Source: JAFAQB01 sp046724555
Lineage (GTDB): Archaea > Thermoproteota > Nitrososphaeria > Nitrososphaerales > Nitrososphaeraceae
DNA: 24,476 nt
Reading direction: 5' to 3'
Assembly: GCA_046724555.1 (NCBI GenBank)
Contig: JBKOWU010000365.1
Coordinates: 1-24,476, forward strand
A program made the translations under genes and the position numbers. Under the pieces are notes generated by a model, which made no database searches, was not told where the DNA came from, and saw nothing but the letters and a program-made list of their open reading frames with translations. Below, piece after piece: positions 8,782 through 15,646 of the stretch. Within the stretch, counting starts at the first letter, position 1. Each line of letters begins with the position of its first letter.

Positions 8782-9653
8782 GTGGAAGCAGAACTAGAAT
8801 CACAGCTAGATCAACAGAAGAGGCAGCGGATTTCATCGATATCATCAATTAAATTCAAGACCGCTTTTGAAGAATTGAATAAAAAACATGGACTATTAAC
8901 TACTGGAATTGAAAAAATAGATTCATCGTTAAAGCTTGTACCGGGTGACAGACTAGCTATTGTAGGCAATAGAAAATACTCACACATATTAGTCACAAGA
9001 CTATGCGTTAACGCATTATTATCGTCGCCATCAAAAAAAAGAACCGACAATGGAGAAGATATTTTTACACGCCTAATCTAATACTTGTTGATGCAGGGAA
9101 TAGTACTGATTTCTATCAGTATGTAAATTTTGCAAGACAATATTTTAGACTCGATGTTATAAGCAGGATTTTAAATAATACAATAGTAACTAGGCCATTT
9201 ACCGTTTATCAGCTGGCAGACATAGTCATAAATCAATTACTAAAAGTCATTCAAAAATATAACGCCAAGATGATAGTTATTTCTGATTTATTTGATATGT
9301 TCATTCGTGACCCACAAATTGAAGCTAACGAGGCAAGATATCTGACAAATGAAATTGTCAAGTCTATTACAAAATCAAAAGCATTAGAAGATTTACTAGT
9401 TGTTGTGTCATTGCCATTTTGTAATAGCCCTTCTAATCATAATAATGTCAAACCAGGTATATCATATAATAAAATGGTCCTTACAAGATTTGACAAGTCC
9501 ATGGAAATCACTGACAAAGAAAATAACATGATTGATTTAAAAATAAGCAACAATAACAAAAAGACCAAAAATGCAACCAATGGTGTTCATAATGACAAAT
9601 TGCTTTCAATTAACAAAAGAGACCTGTTAAGAGTTTCTGCTCCTAGAAAGTAA
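8782..9653 (+). pseudogene. RadB/Rad55-like RecA-fold ATPase paralogue, interrupted by a -1 frameshift
   Basis: The N-terminal part (8782-9081, GTG start) reads LTTGIEKIDSSLKLVPGDRLAIVG, a RecA/RadA-type core entry, then hits a stop at 9079-9081. The minus-one frame continues seamlessly as YTPNLILVDAGNS, QYVNFARQYFRLD, VYQLADIVINQLL and a Walker-B-like AKMIVISDLFDMF, and ends at 9653 (SINKRDLLRVSAPRK). The switch maps to the eight A residues at 9033-9040; one more A would restore a single protein of about 290 aa. The Walker A position reads VGNRKYSHI and lacks the GKT/S residues, so even an intact product is probably a non-catalytic recombinase mediator rather than RadA. It may be a true frameshift, a homopolymer sequencing error, or slippage on A AAA AAA. 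Confidence 0.7.
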
Positions 9654-9860
9654 ATTTGATTGAACAATGGTTGAAACCTTAATCAATTCTCTCTTGAAAG
9701 TGATAGAACTTTAATCTAAACGTATCAAATATGTAATTGTACGAAGTTGCTTCTTTATCTATTGATGCTGTACGATCTTAATTTCGTCTCATCTTGTACA
9801 CAAAGGAAACTTCCTATCTCTCAGCATCAAAGCATCCCAGTTGATATGTCTCTTGCTCTC

Positions 9861-10144
9861 TTAATTCTTCATACCATTTCCTTCTTCTTCCCTTCTTGAA
9901 AATGCTATAAGCACCCCTATCAAAACCAAAAAATCCAAGAACTGTTTCTGCAGCATCGTGTCATTTCTTTGTGATATGGAGGCAGAGACTATACTCTCTA
10001 TAGTGTCATTCTACAGAGGGGCTACATCTATGGATTTCTGTGCAGAGGATCTAGATGATGATAATAGTGATCAAGAAGTGATAAATCTGCATCCTTCAGT
10101 ATTTCGCTTAACCTGAATTGCTGCTGTTGTGTTGTTGCTTGTAA
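9861..10144 (-). pseudogene. Decayed small membrane-protein gene (coding relic)
   Basis: No intact ORF, but two minus-strand segments look protein-coding. Segment one (10028-10144) reads QFRLSEILKDADLSLLDHYY and ends at a stop at 10028. Segment two, in another frame (9861-10035), reads SIDVAPL, an in-frame stop (10011-10013), then NDTIESIVSASISQRNDTML and a hydrophobic FLDFLVLIGVLIAFSRREEE. The overlapping third frame at about 9820-9960 also reads sensibly (VLGFFGFDRGAYSIFKKG), so the order of lesions is uncertain. Family unknown. With the neighbouring broken genes it marks 9.7-11.9 kb as an eroding accessory segment. Confidence 0.35.
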
Positions 10145-10365
10145 AAGTTACTATTTTCTTTAGATCTTTGAATGTCAATCAGTTATATACAATAATGAAA
10201 ACTGTAGCTTTATGTTTTACTCTACTGTTCCTTTTTTATGACACAATATTAACTAATGTACACGCTAATTTTTGATAAGACATCAATTTTGCATATGGAT
10301 TATTATGCCCTATGAACATCTATGCAAATATCTTTACAATAAGACTAGTCACCTGATAATCGCAG

Positions 10366-10650
10366 TCATGTAGAGGATTCTAATCTTCCTCCAATTATCT
10401 CTCCATTTACTAAATTCACAAAATCAGGATTGAACCATTCCTCTGACTGGATTTGCTTCCATTGTTCCCTTATAGTTCCATACCTAAAGCAATTCTTCAT
10501 CCATCGTAGCCATACTGCCCATTCATTATCGTTGAGCACATTTCTTTGACGCATAGAGTATGCATGGGAGCATATAAAAAGAATATAAGATGCAAATGCT
10601 GTCTCATCTGCAGGCCTTTCAGGTTTATTGTATATTACTTTTTGCATCAT
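10366..10650 (-). CDS. Conserved-looking small protein (possible C-terminal half of a split membrane protein)
   Basis: 94 aa, rich in Trp/Arg: AFASYILFICSHAYSMRQRN, NDNEWAVWLRWMKNCFRYGT, EEWFNPDFVNLVN. The start ATGATG overlaps the TGA of the upstream ORF (10647-10847), either a translationally coupled pair or one gene split by a -1 shift. From memory, thaumarchaeal genomes encode roughly 150-aa proteins combining a single N-terminal transmembrane helix with this Trp-rich module, which favours the split-gene reading; this is not verified. No enzymatic motif is visible. It is downstream of the DUF4242-like and HTH remnants on the same strand. Confidence 0.65.
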   Translation of the reverse strand: MMQKVIYNKPERPADETAFASYILFICSHAYSMRQRNVLNDNEWAVWLRWMKNCFRYGTIREQWKQIQSEEWFNPDFVNLVNGEIIGGRLESST

Positions 10651-10847
10651 TGGTTTTTCATTATAATATCTGCCATATTGTGAACCTTTTCATCTAGGTC
10701 ATTTATAGCTCTATTTCGCTCATGAATTGACAGACTCTGTATGTGTTTTTTTGAGAAAATCAGCGTCAAGACCATAGTTCCTGCTAATCCGATTGTTTGT
10801 GCTATAGTCAGCATGTCAGAAAATCCTATTATAACACCTTCAACCAT
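10647..10847 (-). CDS. Small single-helix membrane protein (possible N-terminal half of a split gene)
   Basis: 66 aa. Residues about 9-29 (FSDMLTIAQTIGLAGTMVLT) form one hydrophobic helix, followed by a charged amphipathic stretch (HERNRAINDLDEKVHNMADI). It ends with TGA inside the ATGATG start of the next ORF. The layout of one TM helix plus a short cytosolic coil that stops abruptly suggests it once continued into the 10366-10650 reading frame. Function unknown. It follows the DUF4242-like gene by 18 bp on the same strand. Confidence 0.65.
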   Translation of the reverse strand: MVEGVIIGFSDMLTIAQTIGLAGTMVLTLIFSKKHIQSLSIHERNRAINDLDEKVHNMADIIMKNQ

Positions 10848-10865
10848 TAAGCAAAATGGTATAAT

Positions 10866-11075
10866 TTAGGCAGCAGTTTTTACTTCTGTAATCCACTCGC
10901 ACTTGAGGCCGTATTTACCATGGTGGTCTTCTACTGCTTGTTTATTTGGTGCTTCAGGAAGGCAGTAAAATCTATCTACCTCATAGTTATACATTAGGTT
11001 GAGATGTTTAATTCCAAACTCATCTACTGGTGCATTTTGTAATTTTCTTAGCGATTCTTCATCCAGTCCTTTCAA
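10866..11075 (-). CDS. DUF4242-like small protein, apparently missing its N-terminus
   Basis: The 69 residues resemble the C-terminal part of the DUF4242 family (nickel-binding SCO4226-like ferredoxin-fold proteins): VDEFGIKHLNLMYNYEVDRF, CLPEAPNKQAVEDHH and the ending GLKCEWITEVKT. Family members usually begin with about ten more residues forming the first beta-strand. Here the frame upstream of TTG 11075 is open for about 12 codons (YHKQSNRCLGS) but has no start codon and does not resemble that strand. The gene is therefore probably 5'-truncated or uses the TTG. It lies between the broken HTH gene and the small membrane ORF. Biochemical role of the family is poorly defined. Confidence 0.6.
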   Translation of the reverse strand: MKGLDEESLRKLQNAPVDEFGIKHLNLMYNYEVDRFYCLPEAPNKQAVEDHHGKYGLKCEWITEVKTAA

Positions 11076-11115
11076 GGAACCTAGGCACCTATTGCTTTGT
11101 TTATGATATTTTTAT

Positions 11116-11373
11116 TTAAACTTGATGTCCTACTTCATATGCTTCTTTGAGTATTGCGCTCAAGCCAACCATACATTTCTCATATTCTTTCGGCAGCCGC
11201 TCGTCATATACCTCTTGATATTATCTTTAGCCTGCTGCCTTAAAATACACATCTCTACCGATAATAGATAAATCAACTTGTAACGTCTTAGCGATTTCAG
11301 ATTGGCTATCACCTTTACTGAGCAGTTCTAAGACTTTATTCCTACGCCACTCCACTTGCATTTTTATGCTCAT
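11116..11373 (-). pseudogene. Frameshifted helix-turn-helix regulator
   Basis: From the ATG at 11373 the frame reads MSIKMQVEWRRNKVLELLSK then GDSQSEIAKTLQVDLSIIGR, a classic HTH with resolvase/LuxR-like spacing, before a stop at 11227-11229. The next frame carries LRQQAKDNIKRYM, and the original frame resumes as DERLPKEYEKCMVGLSAILK to a stop at 11116. Two compensating single-base lesions, near the TTTT run and at ATG(G)AC, therefore break an otherwise complete regulator of about 85 residues. Related WRRNKVLELL...QSEIAK proteins are, as I recall, multicopy in group I.1b thaumarchaea. The gene heads the small minus-strand cluster below it. Confidence 0.6.
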
Positions 11374-12069
11374 TTATTGCATTTCTCCATGCTTATTTTT
11401 CTGAATACTTGCATTTTGCATGCTTAGTTAAGTCACTACAACTACTATGAACAATGCTACATTAGTATTTGATTAATTAGGTTTAAGTATTTCAATAACG
11501 ATAACGTGTATTTTCTTTTTGCTGCAGTGAAACGAGCTTTCAAAAGCCTTTGAACGCCACTCTATATAATTAGGTCAAAGTCAGCTTTTTCCTTTTGTCA
11601 TCAGGCTGTTTGAAAATATGTTAAAATCTTGTATTAAAAAAGAAAATAAAAGAAAAGAAAGGGAGGTATGGTTTATCCTAGCCTGAGCTACAGGTTAGAC
11701 AGCTGCCACCAGAGTTGTCGTCAAGTCTAGATAGAGCCTATCATTAAGTCCTTTAGCAACTTGTAATCTATGTTTTATTACTTTACCCATCAGTGCATGT
11801 GATTCCTGAACTAACTAGCTAACCTCTATGGCTTGTTTTAGTACCTAAGGTGAGATGTTAATTAACTGTTAATATAGCACCTAACCATTTTTTTGTAGAA
11901 ACTACAAGTTGCATGTCTAGATAAGATTTATTTCGTAAAAATGTATTTGCCTTTATTATGATTGAAAAACCTGGTATAGTGGTCAGTTAAAACTGATCTG
12001 TCCGCGCTAAGAAATCAATCAAACAATATATCATAGCCCTATTTAACTATAGATATTTATACATTAAAG
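11374..12069. other. Long gene-poor stretch upstream of the secreted protein at 12070
   Basis: About 700 bp. It holds a purine tract (11636-11670, A/G-rich, ending GGGAGG before a 20-codon plus-strand ORF that I do not credit), the minus-strand relic at 11695-11844, and a TATA-like TATTTAAC at about 12040-12047, 25-30 bp before the ATG at 12070. No RNA gene was recognised. Confidence 0.35.
11695..11844 (-). pseudogene. Short coding relic or 31-aa microprotein
   Basis: A minus-strand ORF from ATG 11790 to the stop at 11695 reads MGKVIKHRLQVAKGLNDRLY then LDLTTTLVAAV. Upstream the same frame stays protein-like (LVQESHAL) and, past one in-frame TAG at 11815-11817, continues as VLKQAIEVS. This suggests the tail of a longer helical protein cut by a nonsense mutation. 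Family unrecognised. Confidence 0.25.
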
Positions 12070-12459
12070 ATGGTACTTGCTTTCAGCGATAGAAATGTGT
12101 TTGTATCATTTTTAGCCGTTATACTATCATTTTCTGTACTCTCAATAGCATTAATTGTAGTAGTTCCCCTGCCAAGTTTTGCTGATAGAATAGTTGCGAT
12201 ACATCAGGGCACAACGCTAGCTATTGGCTGTGATCTTGGTGACGATGACGATTCCATATACAGTAGAAAAGTTTTGAATTACGATCAACCAACAAAACTT
12301 ACATTTAAATGCGAAAGGTCTGGAGGAGATGTTGACCTGAAAAAAGGTGAAAGCATGAATATTGGATGTTTACATGACAATCCTCTTACCATTCCAAAAC
12401 ATGCAAAGATGAAGTCTGGAGAATTGTTCTATATTTTGTGTAATGTAAAAGTAAAATAG
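12070..12459 (+). CDS. Secreted/anchored protein with four cysteines, unknown function
   Basis: 129 aa. Residues about 9-37 form a long hydrophobic signal peptide or anchor (VSFLAVILSFSVLSIALIVV) ending near PSFADR, consistent with Sec export. The mature part has four spaced cysteines (IGCDLGDDDD, TFKCERS, NIGCLHD, YILCNV), likely two disulfides, and two internally similar halves: AIGCDLGDDD...TKLTFKCE versus NIGCLHDNPL...LFYILCN. This looks like a duplicated small beta module. A TATA-like TATTTAAC sits about 25-30 bp upstream, so the transcript is probably leaderless. No family recognised. Confidence 0.72.
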   Translation: MVLAFSDRNVFVSFLAVILSFSVLSIALIVVVPLPSFADRIVAIHQGTTLAIGCDLGDDDDSIYSRKVLNYDQPTKLTFKCERSGGDVDLKKGESMNIGCLHDNPLTIPKHAKMKSGELFYILCNVKVK

Positions 12460-12504
12460 AACTCTGGTTGAATATTGGTCCTGTTCTTCTATCGTTCTAC
12501 GAGT

Positions 12505-12534
12505 GCCATAGAAAGGAGAATTACCTTCTATGGC
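12505..12534. terminator. Hairpin between convergent small genes
   Basis: GCCATAGAAAGG-agaatta-CCTTCTATGGC forms an 11-bp stem with one bulged A and a 7-nt loop. It lies 45 bp after the stop at 12459 and overlaps the stop codon of the convergent Cys-rich microprotein. TTCTTA follows on the plus side. It probably serves as a bidirectional terminator. Confidence 0.45.
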
Positions 12535-12643
12535 TTCTTACATGTGAATTAGAACAGTAACCACAGTAACCATTAGTAGATGGTCTTTGATGGCATATAC
12601 ATTCACATTTATCGCCAATTCCTGATGAAAACTTTTTTCTCAT
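12521..12643 (-). CDS. Cys-rich 40-aa microprotein (putative zinc-binding)
   Basis: The ATG at 12643 is preceded by GGGGAG at -13 to -8 and, further up, an ATTTAAATACA TATA-like box about 35-45 bp upstream. The product is 40 residues with a compact cluster KCECICHQ ... GYCGYCSN plus C-terminal His/Arg (SHVRSHRR). Cys-x-Cys-x3-Cys-His and Cys-x2-Cys pairs are typical ligands of a small zinc ribbon or finger, and the basic ends would suit nucleic-acid binding. The convergent neighbour ends at 12459, and the hairpin at 12505-12534 overlaps this stop. It is below the usual gene-calling length, so it may have been missed before. No family recognised. Confidence 0.5.
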   Translation of the reverse strand: MRKKFSSGIGDKCECICHQRPSTNGYCGYCSNSHVRSHRR

Positions 12644-12757
12644 ATATTATACTCCCCATGTCATAATATACATGTATTTAAATCAGATACAATAAAAGCA
12701 TGAGTAATTTGGATAACGCATTATATACAATACAATGCCGCTAGTGTATAGAAGATT

Positions 12758-12877
12758 ATGGTTATGACTTCCGAAGACAGTAAACAAAAGCTTGAGAAAA
12801 TAGGAAGTCCTTGGCTTAGAATTTGCTTATTGACCGATGAACAAGTAAATATAACGAATTTGTTGAGACATTCTTAG
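12758..12877 (+). CDS. Candidate 39-aa small protein
   Basis: ATG 12758 opens MVMTSEDSKQKLEKIGSPWL then RICLLTDEQVNITNLLRHS. The composition is protein-like with no low complexity. The upstream TATTATATACAA-like run (12718-12732) sits at promoter distance. It may equally be a fragment of a longer gene. No family recognised. Confidence 0.25.
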   Translation: MVMTSEDSKQKLEKIGSPWLRICLLTDEQVNITNLLRHS

Positions 12878-12924
12878 ATAGTATCTATGACTGAAACAAC
12901 AATTATATAAAAATAGCCTAAAAA

Positions 12925-12933
12925 ATTATAAAC
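12925..12933 (+). promoter_or_regulatory. TATA box of the sequon-rich secreted protein at 12957
   Basis: ATTATAAAC is centred about 28 bp before the ATG, placing transcription start at or next to the start codon (leaderless). The same AATTATAAA lies at equivalent distances before the paralogues at 16256 and 18802, which supports it as a conserved promoter. Confidence 0.5.
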
Positions 12934-12956
12934 TGATAAATATAGTCTGTTGTCCG

Positions 12957-13202
12957 ATGTTCAATAAACATACAACAACACTATATGCAGCAGTCATTGC
13001 ATCAGTACTTGTTGCCTCTGTGTTCGCTATTAGCCTTGTACAACAGCAAGCGGCAGCACAAGGTAATCAGACTAGCAGCACCGGTAGTAATCAGACCAGT
13101 GGAGTCGCCGCTGGCACTAACCAGAGTGGCAGTAATTCAACTAGCAACGGCACAGCAACTGGTGGTAGTACCTCTGGCACTAGTGATGGTCCTACTTATT
13201 AG
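12957..13202 (+). CDS. Small secreted Ser/Thr/Asn-rich protein, paralogue 1 of 3
   Basis: 81 aa. The signal peptide is LYAAVIASVLVASVFAISLV followed by QQQAAAQG, with cleavage likely after the AQ/QG region. The mature part is about 45 residues of Ser, Thr, Gly, Asn with at least six N-glycosylation sequons (NQTSS, NQTSG, NQSGS, NSTSN, NGTAT). Residues 8-37 closely match the proteins at 16011-16256 and 18473-18802, so the three form a family with a conserved leader and variable tail. No catalytic motif. A surface-exposed, heavily glycosylated peptide is the natural inference. Leaderless TATA promoter upstream. Confidence 0.78.
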   Translation: MFNKHTTTLYAAVIASVLVASVFAISLVQQQAAAQGNQTSSTGSNQTSGVAAGTNQSGSNSTSNGTATGGSTSGTSDGPTY

Positions 13203-13281
13203 CCAGATTGGCTGTAACATGACCTCACAGAATCGATGTTGATAGAAAAAATATAATCTCAACTCCCACACCTTTATTTGA

Positions 13282-13449
13282 AAGCAAGATGGACTCTGCA
13301 TATGCATTGAGATTTACATTAGCACAAACCAAGAAGATATAGAAGAGAGTATAGATGATACCAGCCAAAGACATAAATTATAACGCCTGTTAAATGAGGC
13401 CCACGACCTACAAAGATTATTACATTTTGACAATGATTCATACACATAG
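13282..13449 (+). pseudogene. Coding relic with internal stop
   Basis: An open frame without a start reads CIEIYISTNQEDIEESIDDT then SQRHKL, an in-frame TAA at 13381-13383, then RLLNEAHDLQRLLHFDNDSY to a stop at 13447-13449. The charged, helical composition on both sides of the stop argues for a decayed gene rather than chance. It lies 80 bp after the secreted protein gene. Family unrecognised. Confidence 0.3.
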
Positions 13450-13600
13450 TTTATGACATAGAAAAAACCCTGCATCAATTCAAGAAGGAAAACTAATTTG
13501 CTAATTCTCACTTGCTTCAAGATTCAAAAATAAGACACGTACGAAATTGGAACGAATCGTTTGATTACATTATCTTCTATTTTTTTAATTCTGTTTTATC

Positions 13601-14107
13601 TTATGCTTGGCTGGGGCTAGTACTACTTTCTTGCTCTTGGAATTTCCTTAGCTCATTTAGGAGAAATTGCTTGTACTTCTTTTTCTCTTCTTCAGTCATT
13701 TTGTCAAGGTTTGAGCTCAATGTTGACCCAATTGTAGATATTCTATCTATGAGGTCCATTGTCATGAACTTTCCTACGTTACCTATTCTAGAAATTAGAT
13801 CCAGCTGTTTTTCAAATATATTGTTAACAGACTGTAAGTTTGTAGCTATGATCAGCCCTTTTTGAGTAGTTTTATATCGTCCATTATCTAATTCGTCTAT
13901 TAACCCTTCATCGAGCAATCTACCAAGCATTGGATAGATTAGTCCTGGGGAAGGTCTCCATCTACCTTGACTTTGTACAATAGCTCTATCAATAATTTCT
14001 TTGCCTGTCATTGGTTGTTCGGTTAACAAATCCAGTATATATCGTCTAGAAAAACCTCTTGGGATCGAACTTCCAACCTTTGATAACCAATATGATAATG
14101 TGCTCAT
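13601..14107 (-). CDS. PadR-family transcriptional regulator
   Basis: 168 aa. The N-terminal winged helix shows RRYILDLLTEQPMTGKEIID, then RWRPSPGLIYPMLGRLLDEG and LIDELDNGRYKTTQKG, the canonical PadR layout (residues about 22-85), including the SPGxIYPxLxxLxxxGLI wing. The remainder is a helical, charged C-terminal dimerisation region ending in a Lys/Glu-rich coil. Immediately upstream of the ATG is a perfect 7-bp inverted repeat with an 8-bp spacer, a likely autoregulatory operator. PadR proteins usually repress adjacent genes until a ligand binds; no obvious target efflux gene is next to it here. Confidence 0.93.
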   Translation of the reverse strand: MSTLSYWLSKVGSSIPRGFSRRYILDLLTEQPMTGKEIIDRAIVQSQGRWRPSPGLIYPMLGRLLDEGLIDELDNGRYKTTQKGLIIATNLQSVNNIFEKQLDLISRIGNVGKFMTMDLIDRISTIGSTLSSNLDKMTEEEKKKYKQFLLNELRKFQEQESSTSPSQA

Positions 14108-14108
14108 A

Positions 14109-14130
14109 TCACTAGTAATATCGCTAGTGA
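14109..14130. promoter_or_regulatory. Inverted-repeat operator for the PadR regulator
   Basis: TCACTAG-taatatcg-CTAGTGA is a perfect 7-bp inverted repeat with an 8-bp centre, starting two bases upstream of the padR ATG. The two-half-site geometry suits a dimeric winged-helix protein. Its position over the transcript start would block initiation. Confidence 0.6.
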
Positions 14131-14303
14131 CTTATTAAGCTATCTATTATGACAGTTCCAATAACTGAATCACTCAATAGCCATTTCGTAAAGCTAAACA
14201 GTGGGTTGGGAAGTCACACAAGTACAAAGGAATACAATAGTCAGTCAGTCATTGCATTGCATTACTGTCGATCCAAAGTTAATTTTTAGAGGGCGATATG
14301 CTA

Positions 14304-14360
14304 ATGATTAAAATACAGGCGTTAGATGGGTATAAGGACAAATACAGGATTAATTCTTAA
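14304..14360 (+). pseudogene. Fragment related to the gene at 19057
   Basis: The DNA around AAATACAGGCGTTAGA is nearly identical to 19177-19195 inside the gene at 19057. Translated, ATG 14304 gives IKIQALDGY against IEIQALEWV. It ends after 18 codons. It lies just upstream of repeat element A. It is a relic of the same family. Confidence 0.4.
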
Positions 14361-14410
14361 TAATGTAACAAGAAATTGGCCATATACGACAAATAAATAG
14401 ATACTATAAA

Positions 14411-14590
14411 GGAGCACTCTAAATGAGTGATAATATTTCAAAAGTCATATTAGCGCAGGTTTGTATGTAGATATTGCAGCTCGAGAACAATCTGTCTGAC
14501 AAACACCAACCAGGATGGAAACACACCCCTTATGGTCTGTCCATTCATCCTTTAGCAGGTGCTTAATACCATAAGGGGATTGAGTTAGAA
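14411..14590 (+). repeat. Repeat element A: micro-ORF plus 11-bp-stem hairpin
   Basis: The first of three related elements. Order: GGAG (14411-14414), ATG at 14423 opening the 15-codon ORF MSDNISKVILAQVCM (stop at 14468), a linker with ATTGCAG and ACAATCTG, then CCCCTTATGGT (14526-14536), a 31-nt loop and ACCATAAGGGG (14568-14578), then TTGAGTTAGAA. It shares about 70 bp of the 5' block and both stem arms with element C. Confidence 0.6.
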
Positions 14591-14725
14591 TAACAAGCTG
14601 TTATATCTCACGAATATACTTGAAAAGAACCAAGACTGAAACCTTTGTTTTCAAAACATGTCCTATTCCAACTACCTTTATGTTTTGTTTTATTTTCATT
14701 CTTTACTTCTAATGCATATTCTATA

Positions 14726-15016
14726 TCATAGTGCATCTCTGATTGGGTCAGGTAAGAATTCCTTGATTATCTCAATTGCTTGTTTAAGACTTGCAGCAAG
14801 ATTGCCATAATCGTGTTCTATTCCCTTTACCTTTTGTGCTGCCTGCAGCACTATTGAGTCTAACCATTCACCTGTTACGTTATAAGGAGCTCTTGTGATT
14901 TCGTTGTCTTCCGGAAAATGTATTAATTTCCAGACCATGGTGATTAATTGTGATTCTAGAGCCTCCTCTATTACTGTGTGTCGCATAAAAATACCTATGT
15001 CGATGTTCAAACACAT
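14726..15016 (-). CDS. Hypothetical protein, 96 aa
   Basis: Compact, soluble, helical composition: RHTVIEEALESQLITMVWKL, RAPYNVTGEWLDSIVLQAAQ, KQAIEIIKEFLPDPIRDAL. No transmembrane segment and no recognised motif. The start is uncertain: ATG 15016 gives MCLNIDIGIF before an internal Met (ATG 14986, MRHTVIEEALES), which looks like the more natural N-terminus. It is isolated between repeat elements, with no operon partner. Confidence 0.6.
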   Translation of the reverse strand: MCLNIDIGIFMRHTVIEEALESQLITMVWKLIHFPEDNEITRAPYNVTGEWLDSIVLQAAQKVKGIEHDYGNLAASLKQAIEIIKEFLPDPIRDAL

Positions 15017-15292
15017 CTAGATTTTTTAGCCTATTTTTTGTTTTAGCTTATAATGCTTTAAAATTAGAATATCTGCAGTGCATACGGCGATGACAATGCT
15101 CGGCTAAGGCTAAATGAAGACGATTGGACAGCTGCTATCTGTCTTCAACTCTACGAATAATAGTTAATATCAACATTAATGATAATTTTGTGTATTCAGT
15201 ACTCTATGATGCAGGTATCAAAGACGTCATTGAATAATTTAAAAACCTAAGCGTAATTCCATATACTAAGTGCATAGGCAACCGCATCTATC

Positions 15293-15346
15293 CTCGTACC
15301 GTCTGTTGTTATCCCCACTCAATGCAATAGACATGGACGGTACGAG
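15293..15346. repeat. Type-2 hairpin element, copy 1
   Basis: CTCGTACCGTC (15293-15303) and GACGGTACGAG (15336-15346) form a perfect 11-bp stem around a 32-nt loop containing ATCCCC and TGCA. The same structure recurs at 17387-17448 with a compensatory change in the stem. Confidence 0.55.
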
Positions 15347-15411
15347 ATATACTAAAATAAAGTATTGAATGTTCCAATGAGAGGACTAGGTTAAAACTCG
15401 GAGTTAACAAG

Positions 15412-15590
15412 TAAAGGAGCTCCTTGAATGAGTGATTATATTTAACAAATCATATTAGAGAAGTTTAACATGTGAGTTTTGCAGGGGCATTGCCTAGTCT
15501 ACCACTCTCAGGTAATGTTTCTGTGCATTTGTAGACCAACCAAACAACCCTTATGGTTTGCTAAGCACTAGAGAGCCACAAGAGGGCATT
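15412..15590 (+). repeat. Repeat element B (degenerate copy)
   Basis: GGAG at 15416, ATG 15428 and a 16-codon frame ending TGA at 15473-15475, the same length as in A and C, but interrupted by TAA at codon 6 (MSDYI*QIILEKFNM). The hairpin arms are CCCTTATGG (15548-15556) and CCACAAGAGGG (15576-15586), which pair imperfectly. It appears to be an eroding copy. Confidence 0.5.
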
Positions 15591-15646
15591 ACGATTATAT
15601 CGTTAAACGATTATTTAATCAAAAAATAAATAAACAAGCATGTTAA

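Noticed and set aside
11636..11730. Purine tract ending GGGAGG followed by a 20-codon plus-strand ORF
   Set aside because: The ORF is antisense to a more protein-like minus-strand relic, and the purine tract is low complexity.
13314..13520. 68-aa minus-strand ORF
   Set aside because: Opposes a more protein-like plus-strand relic; hydrophobic Phe/Leu/Cys translation typical of antisense noise.
13512..13865. 117-aa plus-strand ORF antisense to padR
   Set aside because: It is the complement of a clear PadR coding sequence.
15128..15236. Open stretch ending YSVLYDAGIKDVIE
   Set aside because: Protein-like ending but no start and no second line of evidence; overlaps other short frames equally open.
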